The notes below the pieces were generated by a model. It ran no database searches and had not been told where the DNA came from. It saw nothing but the letters and a program-made list of their open reading frames with translations. A stretch of DNA of 64,000 bases from Symsagittifera roscoffensis (taxonomy: Eukaryota > Xenacoelomorpha > Acoela > Convolutidae): assembly GCF_963678635.1 (NCBI RefSeq), contig NC_087062.1, positions 93,597,845 through 93,661,844 on the forward strand, in the 5' to 3' direction. This document shows, one piece after another, positions 11,675 through 21,583 of the stretch (its first letter is position 1; every line of letters starts with the position of its first letter). The translations under genes were made by a program, and so were the position numbers.

Positions 11675-12553
11675 GTGAAACAACTTCCCCTCGCTAGTCT
11701 TGCCATTCCAGGATCCCATGACTCTGCCGCGTACTATTTGGACAAAAAACTTCCCCTGCATCCTTTCCATCACAACCTATTTGTACGTACTCTCACCTCT
11801 TTGCCCTTCGCACGCGGCTTCGCACGTAAATGGGCCATTACTCAGAACCTGACAATCAAACGACAGTTGGAACATGGCATTAGATACTTCGATTTCCGGG
11901 TAGTCGTCTGCCCCGTCACTGGTAATTTTCGGTTCTGTCACGCGCTTTACGGGAAGGAGATTGGACAAGATCTAGAAGACATAGCGCAATTCGCTGCGAA
12001 TCACCCGCAAGAAGTGCTATTACTCGATTTCAACCATCTTTACGGGTTCGCGAATGAAGAGAAATTTGAGCAGCTTATCACGATTGTAACTTCGTATTTT
12101 CCAGGAAAAATATGGTCTATTGAGGATTCAGAGAAAACAAAAATTGAGACGATAACAATTAGCGAAATTCTCGCCAAAAACAGGCAAATTTTGCTGTTCG
12201 CAAAACTCCTCTTCAATAAGACATTTCCACAAGTTTTGCCCACCAAAGTGCTGCGATCTTATTGGCCCAACAAGAACAAGAAGGAATCAGTTAATCAGTT
12301 CAATTTCAATACTCTGAAGTCCAAAGACGTGAATCAAATGTCGGTCATTCAATGCATCATGACTCCGAGGATGGAAAATGTGATATCACCTCGCAATCGA
12401 TCTCTGTACAGATATGAGAAGAAATTGATGCAAGATTTGCCCGAGTGGCTAGACAAAACACGAAGCAGTGGGCTGAAACCGAACATCATCATAGCCGACT
12501 TCATCGGGGAAAATACTTTTGTAGCCAATGTCATAGCCTACAATGAACGATAA
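11675..12553 (+). CDS. PI-PLC X-domain protein, exon 2 (PLCXD-like)
   Basis: Terminal coding exon, 292 codons plus TGA/TAA-type stop at 12551-12553, entered in phase 0 after acceptor CTACTTTAG; the first codon is GTG (Val), not a start. With exon 1 the protein is 323 aa, the usual size of PLCXD1-3. It shows the hallmark IPGSHDSA with catalytic His46, RYFDFRV (101-107), the second catalytic His120 in RFCHALYG, a VLLLDFNH strand, and a closing IIADFIGENTFVANVIAYN strand typical of the family. There is no PH, EF-hand, Y or C2 domain, so it is not a classical PI-PLC. Known family role: phosphoinositide phospholipase-like proteins of modest, poorly defined activity; cytosolic, no signal peptide. 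All catalytic-position residues that can be judged are present, so it looks functional. Confidence 0.93.
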   Translation: MKQLPLASLAIPGSHDSAAYYLDKKLPLHPFHHNLFVRTLTSLPFARGFARKWAITQNLTIKRQLEHGIRYFDFRVVVCPVTGNFRFCHALYGKEIGQDLEDIAQFAANHPQEVLLLDFNHLYGFANEEKFEQLITIVTSYFPGKIWSIEDSEKTKIETITISEILAKNRQILLFAKLLFNKTFPQVLPTKVLRSYWPNKNKKESVNQFNFNTLKSKDVNQMSVIQCIMTPRMENVISPRNRSLYRYEKKLMQDLPEWLDKTRSSGLKPNIIIADFIGENTFVANVIAYNER

Positions 12554-12830
12554 CATTGAAACGATTTATCAATATTATTGATAACTCATTTATTACTTAA
12601 ATTTCACTTTTGCAAATTAGATAATCGATTTTTGATCAGAGTTGAAATATATCAAAGCAATCACAAAAACCTCTTTTGAATCTAAAAACCGTGAGGACAA
12701 AAAATCTGAAGATGATAATAGATGAAACTCGCCGATGTAGAATTTTCGCGATTTAATTGTTTTTCGAAATGTTCGCCGTACTTAATTGTTTTTTTTTGCG
12801 AAAAAGAAACGTTCAATTAGTTTATGCGCT

Positions 12831-13092
12831 AGTAGCGGATTTAGGGGTACGCCTCTCCCCCTCAGTGATGCCACCCCCTCAGCAACAAAAGAGTCTCCAC
12901 TTAGGTACTATTTTACGATATCCTTAAAATAAAACGAATCTAAAAAAAACTTAAGGCACTTTTGGGAGCCACTACATATTGACCTTGAGGCAGAAGAGCG
13001 CCAAAAAAATTAAGTTTGTTTTTGGTCAAACTTTTTTCACGCACAAAAATTACAGCAAAGTGTCGTTTAAAAAAATAATAAATCCGGGCCTG
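12831..13092. mobile_element. hAT-like MITE family B, 262-bp copy
   Basis: Left end AGTAGCGGATTTAGGGG; right end AATCCGGGCCTG. These match the CAGTAGCGGATTTAGG-type inverted ends of the full copy at 19798-20178. TGCGCT flanks both sides (12825-12830 and 13093-13098), consistent with a decayed 8-bp duplication. The body contains the family block around AGCGCC and TTTGGTCAAACTTTTTTCAC. Confidence 0.75.
12928..12933 (+). promoter_or_regulatory. candidate polyadenylation signal of the PI-PLC gene
   Basis: First AATAAA downstream of the stop, about 375 bp away. It lies inside a MITE (12831-13092), so if used it is transposon-derived. No canonical signal was found closer to the stop. Confidence 0.3.
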
Positions 13093-13099
13093 TGCGCTG

Positions 13100-14450
13100 T
13101 TAGAAGTGAACACAGAATGCAAATAGAAGGAACTAAATTTAGTTCTAATATTTATACCAATTATTTTCTAGTTGTTCTTTAGCTTTTTCAAGGTTTTATT
13201 TTTTAAAAGCACTTCAAATTTTGGTTTTGATTCGTTTTTCTATCTATTTTTGTTCAATTTGCAAAACTGTATGAGAAAAAGATACCGCAATTCCGAATAT
13301 TATGTTGCTTGCAAAATTGCAAGCAGTTTCAATCGATATATTTAAGTTAAGTTTAAAATTTGTTAAAATCAGCAGCTGGTATATTAAAGGAAAAAAATTT
13401 GAGTTCTAGTTGCCAAGTCATTTCAAAAGTGTCCTCATCTTTCGATGCTACTACACCCAGTTTTGACTAAGTTGTAAATCCAGTTTTGAATACAATAGCA
13501 AATCAAGCCGGCACAAAAAGCGGAAAATTTTTTAATTGTCTGTGAAATTCGAAAGCGTATCGCTCTAAAATCTGCATTATCTGCGGATTTTATATACTTT
13601 TCCCTTGCCAAACAAAAAATTTAACGCCTGTTATTTGAGTATTTGTCGTTTGATTCTATCAGACTTTTGGCTGAAGCCTTTAAAATTCTGTGGAATTAGT
13701 CAAAAGTTGACGAATTCTAAGGACAATGTCCCTAGAGTTTAGTTAGCTACCAAGTTATCCGAGATTAGCATGGCAATGAAGTAGCACGCTGAGGCGGGGG
13801 ATGGAAAGCCTTTCATTTTTAATTACCAAATGTTCGCAAAGAGTCTTCTTTTGATACTATTTTAGGACTATCATTTTTGCCTGACCAGCCTAAAAAGTTG
13901 TTTAAAGACGCCTTTACCAATTTATACTTTTTGAACGGTATCGCGCACCAAAAAGAAGAAAACTTTTTGCTTAAGTTCTTCTTAAGTTCTTTTTGCTTAA
14001 GTGTATAAGTTTAAGGCAAAAAGGGTTAATATAGGGTGTTGGCAGAGCTCAAGAAAAAATCAATCTGTTTTTTTTTCAATATCACCCCGAAATTTGATGC
14101 GCTACCGACGAAGGAACTTTGATTCTACTTAGTCTGCTGCCTGCGATCAATATTTGGATTCATGTGCTATTTTTTTGATAGAATGAACAAAATTTGATAT
14201 AATTAGTAACATTTGAAATTTCAAAATTGGCAAAGCCAGATGAGTCATTCACATTATTTTTGTGACGCGTTATTTACGGAAGGAACTGTTCCTGCCTTTT
14301 TATTCTTTGAATTTTAAAGTGGAAACTTATTGTCAGATTTTTCAGCAGATTCAGTTTTGATCAGTTTTATTTAGGTTGATTTCTGGTTATCGGAAAATAT
14401 GTTTATAAATGTATTAACACTTGCTAGTGCAAGTGTCTCATGGCCAACTT
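13100..14450. other. intergenic stretch, no gene seen
   Basis: AT-rich with no supported gene. A short motif around CTTAAGTTCTT is locally duplicated near 13.97-13.99 kb. Confidence 0.5.
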
Positions 14451-14454
14451 GATT

Positions 14455-14962
14455 TTTTCCTGTACACAACTTTTCTAGAAAACCTTTGATGTTTTCTTCC
14501 TTGCTATTTTATTGAACGTTTAAGGTCTGGGGTTCGAGTCGCGGCCAGAACTTTTTTCCGGTATGCATGAAATTGAAATCTTTTTCCAGTGAAAATTGAT
14601 TTGTCGTTTTTTTGTCTGTCTGCTCAAGTTTTGTCGGATGAGTTGCCACATACCAGTTTGTCCTATGCTATAAGCATTTGTCATTGTAGTTGCTTCATTG
14701 TAGTTTCAGAGTTGATTTGAAACTTTTTAGCTTCAACGCTGTCTTCTCAAAAATTGTTTCCGCTTCGTAAGTTTTGTTTTGCTGCTAACTTAATAGTCAA
14801 TTGTTTTGCTTGGCATGTTTGAACAGAATGATTCCTTTCAAGACATACGCAAGTTTTGGTAGACCTAGTTTTTTTCAACATTTTTTTGTCTTCTTAAGTC
14901 TTTTATTTGTTTGTGTTTAATCGGAAGTGATTCGAATCTCCGCTTCGCCACTGTGTTCAAGC
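14455..14962 (+). mobile_element. long SINE copy, tRNA head partly deleted
   Basis: Aligns over most of its length with the copy at 15905-16490: the TTTCCTGTA..AACTTTTCT opening, the box-B-like GGGGTTCGAGTCGCGGCC, the AAGTTTTGTCGGAT block, TTTTGGTAGACCTAGTTTTT and the final CTCCGCTTCGCCACTGTGTT. Box A and its surroundings are missing compared with the other copy. No open frame. Confidence 0.72.
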
Positions 14963-15904
14963 TTGCGATTAGTCAGCATTTTAAAAATAAAACTTTTGAA
15001 AATATTTACAATAATTAGCTCGAACAATTTTTCTAGCAAGTTCAACTGTCAGCAACAGTTAGTTAGCTTGCTCAAGCTGAACTTGGAATTATTTTTGAGC
15101 CGAATTAGTTTCTATTACCAGATAACTCGAGTGCTGCAGAGGCAATGGATTTATAGAGTAAGGGCATAAAATTGGAATTATGTTTTCCAGCTGACAATTT
15201 TCGAACTTTCAGAAATAAATAATTACTAGTGAAATAATTTGTTAAAACTTTTGCGCTCAGTTTTTTCTATTGTTGCTAAATTATAATTTTTTTGAAAAAT
15301 TATTATATCTTTAGGTCGGGACTTGTCTGGAAGTAAATTTTACCCAAGATTAAATATTCGGTAATTTACTTTAAATATTGGAGCAAAAAAACGAAGATGT
15401 TTATTCATCTACAAGTCAGCGAAAATACAGAAGTCTCAAATGATGAAATAAAACTTCCGACTGAACAGCAAAAAAACTCAATAGTGCAACAGTGAAGACA
15501 AAAATTAAGTATTAGTTTACTTTGTCCGAATGGAAGTTTTTTTCAAAATTCTGGTTAAAATATGTCTTCTGCGACTTAACTGATTACCTATTATACTAAT
15601 GTTATCATCTTTCCCCTAAACGGCTTTGGGGCGGGTGGTTTGGGAGGATGTTAATTTCGTCCAAAAAAAGGATAGCCGGTTGGTGTGCAAATAGCACAGA
15701 ATGTTCCAGCCACATTCTTAAAAGACTACACAATTTTTTTGTGTTTTCATATTAGTGTCGTTTCGTGTGCGTGATGTGATGGGAAAATTATACAAAGAAG
15801 GAAAATTAAATTGTAAGAATGAAAAATTGATAAAATAGGTATATTCGAGAGCAGCTGTCTTTACATTTGCGAAAGCATGGGTCTTTTGATCGGAAGCTAG
15901 ACTT

Positions 15905-16490
15905 TTTTTTCCCTGTAAACAGCTTTTCTTCGAAATCTTAGTTGCTGTATTATTGAGATAAGTTAACTTCCAGATACTTGACAACCTCCCTCTTGGCCCA
16001 GAGGCAATGTGGCCCCTTTTGCACCCTCAGGATTGAGGTTCGAGTCTCGACCGGACGTTTTTTTTTCAGAATGTATTGTATTGAATTTTGTTTCCGGTAA
16101 AAGTAGAGTTGTCGGATTTTTGTTTTTCTGCACAAGTTTTGTCGGATTATTTGTCACATGACTGATTTTTCTTTTGCTGTAAGCAATTTTTATTGAAGTT
16201 GCAATTTTTGTTCGTTGTAGTTTCCGGACAAAATTTTTTTTACCAGGTTAATTTAAATCGGCTGGACTTATGTGTCAACTCAAAGATTTTTGGCTTCATT
16301 TCCGCTTTGTTAGTTTCGTTCCGTTGCTAATTTACTACTTAAAAATTTTGAATGACACGTTTGCCTAGAATGAACTTTTATCAAGACACATGAAAGTTTT
16401 GGTAGACCTAGTTTTTTTTTCAACTTTTCACCGGCTTTTGATGTTTGTATTGTATCGCAAGCGAGGTGAAGTTCTGCTTCGCCTCTGTTT
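15905..16490 (+). mobile_element. long SINE copy with internal tRNA-like region
   Basis: The tRNA-like part (about 15990-16050) has box-A-like TGGCCCAGAGGCAATGTGG and box-B-like GAGGTTCGAGTCTCGACC. It is preceded by about 85 bp shared with the 14.45-kb copy, so the tRNA-like segment is internal and not at the extreme 5' end. The body shares AAGTTTTGTCGGAT and TTTTGGTAGACCTAG, and the tail is TTCTGCTTCGCCTCTG. Length about 590 bp. Confidence 0.72.
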
Positions 16491-16542
16491 AACGAATGTT
16501 TCTGGGCTGTACTACAGTATTATCTCATTTAAAAACTTTATT

Positions 16543-16615
16543 TTGTGCCCGGCGACGTCTTAAGGGAACATCGTTTTTTTTGTGCTCGGCGACGATTTAA
16601 GGGAACATCGTTGTC
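16543..16615. repeat. short tandem duplication, about 38-41 bp unit
   Basis: Two neighbouring copies of TTGTGCYCGGCGACG, then TTAAGGGAACATCGTT, differing at two or three positions. Confidence 0.85.
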
Positions 16616-17094
16616 TAATAGCAATCTCTTTGCCTGAAGTTAAAAAGATAGACGTTGGATCTATACTGGAAAATTATTGAACATTTTTTGTGGAATAACT
16701 GGCCATCGATGATGATCAAAACGAATTTAATTAGAGTTAAATTAAGACCAGGTGTTTCGATAATCAAATTGTGCCAAACTGTGAAATCCAGTCGCGAAAG
16801 ATACGATCGTCAAAGATTCGTCTAAGTTGCAAGAAGCCACATTTCTCACCTAGTTTGCCCTGTGATTGAAGAAAAACTATACGTCTAAGAACAAAAGTGC
16901 TAAAAGTTCGACAGCAATTTCCTCTTTTTTTGAAGTGAACTTTTCTTTGAGTTTATTTTTTTTGAATCTAGAAGTGGTTCTAGAAAGTTCTAGAAAGTTT
17001 TTAAGTGGCAGGTGGGGAACTAAAACATCCCTCTTTTTTTACATCAATTAGTGAAAATCTATCAAAAGACCTGTTGTAAACTTGAATTCTTGAA

Positions 17095-17100
17095 TTTATT
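17095..17100 (-). promoter_or_regulatory. candidate polyadenylation signal of the small secreted-protein gene
   Basis: AATAAA on the minus strand, about 200 bp downstream of the stop codon at 17297; position and orientation fit the gene ending there. Confidence 0.5.
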
Positions 17101-17296
17101 ATCATTTGGTAATTTGGCCTTGAAACCCTATGAGCTGAAATTACCAAGTACCCATTCAAATTGATTTGTCTTCTCAAGAATGAGCCCCGATAAAAAGATA
17201 TTATCAATGATTCTTGTCTTCAGTTTTGTTAAATCTGCGACGAGCCAGGTCGACTCAAACTAGGTCTATGACATCATAAGTGAACTTAAGATGACA

Positions 17297-17481
17297 TCAC
17301 TTTCGGCTGACAGTTCCAAGTCGCAGCCGCATATGGGGTCTTTTGTTGAAGGTTAGCGGCCGTGATCCACTGGAAGGGTAGTCAGGTGGTGAAAAGACCC
17401 TGGGTTGCGAGGACGAGGAGTAGTAAAATGATGAGGGTTCTCTGTTCACCTTAACTAACCACGCCAATTTCTCAAGGTTAG
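17297..17481 (-). CDS. small secreted/peptide-precursor-like protein, exon 2
   Basis: Terminal exon on the minus strand. Acceptor TTTATTTTTTCAG is followed by 2 bases plus 60 codons and TGA (17299-17297). It is entered in phase 1, exactly the phase of the exon-1 donor at 21349; the junction codon is G+CT (Ala). The peptide starts NLEKLAWLVKVNRE, continues through a Ser/Tyr/Pro-rich stretch with no cysteine, and ends with a Lys-Arg site (FNKR), then PHMRLRLGTVSRK and stop. The GC content is clearly above the surroundings. The layout of basic site plus short basic C-terminal peptide suggests a processed peptide precursor. I cannot assign a family with certainty. The helix spanning the exon junction resembles the receptor-binding helix of PTH/secretin-class hormones, but that is inference from a short match. 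Confidence 0.65.
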
Positions 17482-17654
17482 CTGAAAAAATAAACAGTCC
17501 ATAAAAATGATAATTTATTTTTGATACTTTTCATGTTTCAATTGACGAAATTTGTTTAATTTTACTACCTCACTGAGTGTATGACTTTAATTCCCCGCGT
17601 GATTCTGGCCCGCCTAGGAACTTGATCATATACTCATGGTTGGACGTGTCCTCA

Positions 17655-17855
17655 TCAGGTTTTTCACCCCCCCCCCCCCCTCACCACTTGAAGGGACCTC
17701 TTTAATAATATGTCACGGCACCCATTTTTGGCCGACCGGCCCAGAAAAAATTTCTCAAAAAGCGCATTTTGTGTTAATGAATACTAATTTCAAAGGGCAA
17801 GCGCGAGTAAAAAATACGCGATTTTTTTTAATCAAAACTTTCCTAAAAGTGCCCA
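17655..17855. repeat. MITE family B fragment with poly-C tract
   Basis: A C14 run at 17667-17680, followed by the family's interior block TTTTTGGCCGACCGGCCCAG and GCGCATTTTGTG. The termini are not recognisable. Confidence 0.5.
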
Positions 17856-18534
17856 ATAACGGCATTTATGATGCTTTTTTTAAACATTTGCTTGCAACGC
17901 AGAACTTTCTTGAAAAGACCTTCACAATGCTTTGAGAAAACTCGGGAATTCAATTTGATAAACAATAAAAAGGTCGAAAAAATTTCCAACAAATAAAAGT
18001 TTCTGCGCACGCCACTGTTTTGCATAAGTACTGAAACCGCTGTGCTGCTCGCCACTGCGAGACCAACCTGAACTGAGAAAAAACACACCCATACACAATT
18101 ATGGTAGAGTATTAAAACTATTTATTATGATTCCTCGGATTTTTAGTTCAACAAAGAATAACAAAAGAAAAATGTTCAAAAATTTTTGATCGAACTTTTT
18201 GATTTAGAAAAAACATAGGAAGAAAACATTATAAGACACTTCGAACTAATTTGCTGGAATAAAACTAATTTTTCAAGGTGAAACTTAAAATTTGAGATTA
18301 TTATATGCATATTAAAATACCTACTCCTCGCTTAACTGGTTTGAAATAAGACAAAAACCCAAATAACTCAAGCAGGTTTTCTTAGCACTGGGATAACGTT
18401 TTCAAAATTTTCAAGTTCCTTCTGATCACGACTTACACGGATTCCATTTGTTACATCACTATTTTATTTCCAATAATTTTTTTGAACTAATTTTATGTGG
18501 AAAAAAATGACAAATTATAAACCAATCCGAAGGC

Positions 18535-18965
18535 AAAGTTTTTTTTTCACTTTCAGTGATCGGAACAAAAATTAGAAATTATATACTCGTTACTTTCCTA
18601 AAAAGATTCGGAACGTCTAAATCCTCAAATTTCTCAATCAGGCTATTACTGTATTATACTAGCCATTTCTTCCTTCCCTTGATTTGACTTTCAAACAATT
18701 GTTTTTTGTTCCGACCACTTAAAGTAGGAAGGAAGTTTGTCTTCGGGTTTGTAAAATTTATTTTTACTTCGTTTTACTGTCCACGCAAAATCAGGTACCA
18801 TATATCAAAATTGGAAAGGGTCGATTGATAAAAAACATTGAAGCCCTGGAAGTCGTCATTCAAACGACATTCACAAATTTCGGAAACGTTTTCACAGTGT
18901 CGAGAAAACCGGTTTTGGTCTAATATGAATGAAGTTAAGCGAGCAATTAGGGCTTATATTAGAGG
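18535..18965. repeat. dispersed repeat family E, two head-to-head copies
   Basis: TTTTTGTTCCGATCACTGAA (minus, ending near 18.54 kb) and TTTTTGTTCCGACCACTTAA (plus, from about 18.70 kb) are the same terminus in opposite orientation. The plus copy continues with GGTACCATATATC, GGGTCGATTGATA, AAGCCCTGGAAGTCG and CACAGTGTCGAGAAAACCGG, matching the 58.5-58.8 kb copy in reverse. Confidence 0.65.
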
Positions 18966-19204
18966 CATGTAATATCCCAATTTACTATTTAGGCCGCGGA
19001 ACTTTAGTTAACAGTAGAATCAACTAGACTGTCCGTATCAGGAAGAAGACCTGAATATTCCGGCTGGGTTTTAATTTCTAAGAAGTAAGTGTAAAAAAGT
19101 AATTGATGAAATTTTACAGCAAAGTATTAAATAGATCAAAGAGCAATTTAGAACGATTTCGAATATGGATTATAATTGTCCGCTTACGAGTTATTAGCAC
19201 CAAA

Positions 19205-19460
19205 AATATCGCGCCGTAATTTCCCAAATTAGCGGTCTTTAAATCCTCATAACTTTACGAAAAAGTTCAGTGAAATATCTATTTGAGATTTGAGATCATA
19301 AGTGAAACTTCTTTTTGAATTTGAGCTCAGGCAACAGTATCTTTTGGATGATATGAAAACAACTCTGTCAAAATTGCTAGTTAAAAAGCCGAAATTTGTC
19401 TGAAGAAAAAACAAACCGATCGCAAATATTCTGTCACTTTCTTTGAAAGTCGGAACAAAA
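19205..19460 (-). mobile_element. Helentron-like repeat family D, partial copy
   Basis: On the minus strand it has the 5' motif TTTTGTTCCGACTTTC and the first half of the family body (TTTCGTAAAGTTATGAGG-like block, TTTGGGA block). The hairpin 3' half is missing. Confidence 0.65.
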
Positions 19461-19797
19461 AAGTATATATTTAATTACAAATATCTTTGGCGGGTGGTTT
19501 GGAATCGTTTGTTATTTTTTCACTCTAACTTCTAACTCAAAACTGGTAGATACGAAAAGTGTTGGACTATCATTTTTTGTTTTGTTTGCTGTACTAAAGT
19601 ATTTAGACCATTAGAGTCAATTGCCTTTTTATTGACAAACCCAATGACTTAAGGTCCCGAAATGAAGATAAACTTCAACTGGTAGCTTTTTTGAAATAAT
19701 TTTTTTTGTTATTTCAAATGAAAATGTGAGCGGACTTAAATTTGAATTAAAATGGCAAAAAATAATTACGTAGGATCTAGATTTAAGTCAGTAAGAT

Positions 19798-20178
19798 CAG
19801 GGGCAGATCTAGGATTTTCTCAAATGGGAGTGGATTTTCAAAAAAAAAATTGAAAATTTTGTCGGCCTTTTTTTTTAGGTCGACCAAACTGATTTCCTGA
19901 GCTGCCCCAAATCACTATAAAGACCTCATTTTCCCATTTTGACCAATTGTTCTGCGCCGCAGGAAAATTTTTGAAAAAACAGGCCAAATATAGCCTTTAA
20001 GGCATTTAAAAAAAAATTTGACCAAAAAATCGCGTTTTTTCGGCGCGTAATCCCCCTCAAGATTAGTATATACTAGCGCCAAAGGCGCCTTTAGAAAATT
20101 TGTTGGGTTAGTCAGCCAAAAATGGATATCTCAAAATAGTACATAGAGAGCGTCCCCCCGCCCCTAAATCCGCTACTG
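19798..20178. mobile_element. hAT-like MITE family B, complete 381-bp copy
   Basis: Left end CAGGGGCAGATCTAGGAT; right end, read inward, CAGTAGCGGATTTAGGGGCG. The octamer AGTAAGAT is present directly on both sides (19790-19797 and 20179-20186). The CAG termini with an 8-bp duplication are the classic hAT signature. No open frame, so non-autonomous. Confidence 0.95.
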
Positions 20179-20516
20179 AGTAAGATACTGACGTAGACGG
20201 AAACAGAAAAATTATTGTTAGCTTATCGTTCATGTACAACTTACTTAAACTCTGTAAGAACAGATCTGAGAACTATAAAAATTTAGTTTGAAAGTTTTAC
20301 ATAATGACGAGGCTATTTCGTTCGGTAGGGCTGTCGTGGTTTCGTCCTCGATTGCTTTGTTGAGTCATGTAAGAAAACAGAAATAAATACTTTTCATTTT
20401 AGTATCTCAAAAGGCGGAGTCCATCGTGTTTTAGTCTTGCATAGGTCGCCTCTGCAAACCACTTTTTTTAACAAATCCAAAGTATACACCCCGAGTCGAC
20501 GTAGGAGACTTAAGTA

Positions 20517-20585
20517 GCGACCATCGCAACCCAAATCAGGTATGCTGCGACCATCGCGACTCAAAATGGGTACGCTGCGACTTTG
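20517..20585. repeat. 30-bp tandem repeat, about 2.3 units
   Basis: GCGACCATCGCAACCCAAAT.. is followed 30 bp later by GCGACCATCGCGACTCAAAA.. and then the start of a third unit, GCGACTTTGC. Units are joined by TATGCT/TACGCT. Confidence 0.8.
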
Positions 20586-20749
20586 CTTAGATTTCGTATT
20601 TTTTAAAACTTTCCCAGCATTCTGGCGGCAATGCTACAATTGCGTCGCGCTTCGTGCTGCTAACCACAAGGCTTTTCCATAAACAGTTTGCGTTTCTATT
20701 TTGGTAAACACGCAATACGAATTAGCCTGACTGCTGTAAAGCCGAATTG

Positions 20750-20850
20750 AAATTACAATGAATAGTGTTTGGCAGAACATTCTGTTAGTCCAAGGGACTG
20801 CCGTTGCACTACACCCGGTTCAAATCTCGAAAGAAACCTGGTTTCAGCTT
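20750..20850 (+). repeat. tRNA-like SINE head
   Basis: Box-A-like TTAGTCCAAGGGACTGCC and a good box B CCCGGTTCAAATCTCG, about 30 bp apart. No acceptor stem closes around them, so it is called as a SINE head and not a tRNA. Confidence 0.5.
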
Positions 20851-21348
20851 ATTTTCGATTTAACTGATTCAATTTTAGCACGTGTAGTATAAAATTGTAC
20901 CTTCGTCATCGTCCTCGAAAGTCGGATCGATAACTATGACAGTTAATTGAAGATTGAAAACATTTTATTGATTTTGTACTCAGGGTATCAAGTTAGTTAA
21001 AATTCTATAATTTGCTGAGAAGCTGATGGCATCATAATATGTTAAAATAGAGTTATTGCACGCAACAATTTCGTCAAAACTATTGTTGTGTGCTATCGCC
21101 GAAACTTGGCTGTAGAAGAAAACGATTTTGACTATAGCTTTGGTGTAACTACTAAGAATGCGTTTTCGATAATATTACTGATAGTCGTGGAAAGCCACAT
21201 TTCTATGAACATTCATTTGTTTTGCCTTTACTTGTCATGTCACTGACAGGAAATATGAAAACAATAGTGAAAGTGCAGTAAAAAAAATTTATGGGAGGAG
21301 CTGAAGGTTCTGAAAATGTTCAGACAACACCTGTGTGATAAGACTTAC

Positions 21349-21583
21349 CCAATTTGTTCAACTGCCGATCGACGAAAGAGGCGAGGTTGAAACTGGAGTC
21401 GTCGGGCAAGTCGGCTGGTGACTCATACAGCGAAACCCTTCTGTCGATCTCGGAAGCAGTCGATCTCACTTCACTCATGAGAAAGAGATAAAAAATGAGA
21501 AGACTAACCGTTGAAAGCAAACCACTCGACTTCGAAACGACACGGCTGCTTTTAGAGACCTTATTCAGAGCTTCGCGAAACAT
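21349..21583 (-). CDS. small secreted/peptide-precursor-like protein, exon 1
   Basis: ATG at 21583 on the minus strand, 78 codons plus one base, ending at a strong TTGG|GTAAGT donor (phase 1). Residues 1-20 are basic and Ser-rich, 21-37 are hydrophobic (GLLSTVSLLIFYLFLM) and act as a signal peptide or signal anchor, then comes an acidic/polar segment with a DRR site and ends DSSFNLASFVDRQLNKL. With exon 2 the product is 139 aa and cysteine-free. The long basic stretch before the hydrophobic core is atypical for a cleaved signal peptide, so a type II anchor is possible; an internal start at Met36 would remove the hydrophobic segment and is unlikely. Function unknown; see exon 2 for the hormone-like helix. 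Confidence 0.68.

Larger units (their letters stand above)
17482..21348 (-). other. intron of the small secreted-protein gene
   Basis: A 3.9-kb phase-1 intron: donor GTAAGT next to 21349, polypyrimidine-rich acceptor next to 17481. It holds a MITE B fragment (about 17655-17855), family E copies, a partial family D copy and a complete hAT-like MITE. No further exon was recognised; one cannot be excluded. Confidence 0.6.
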
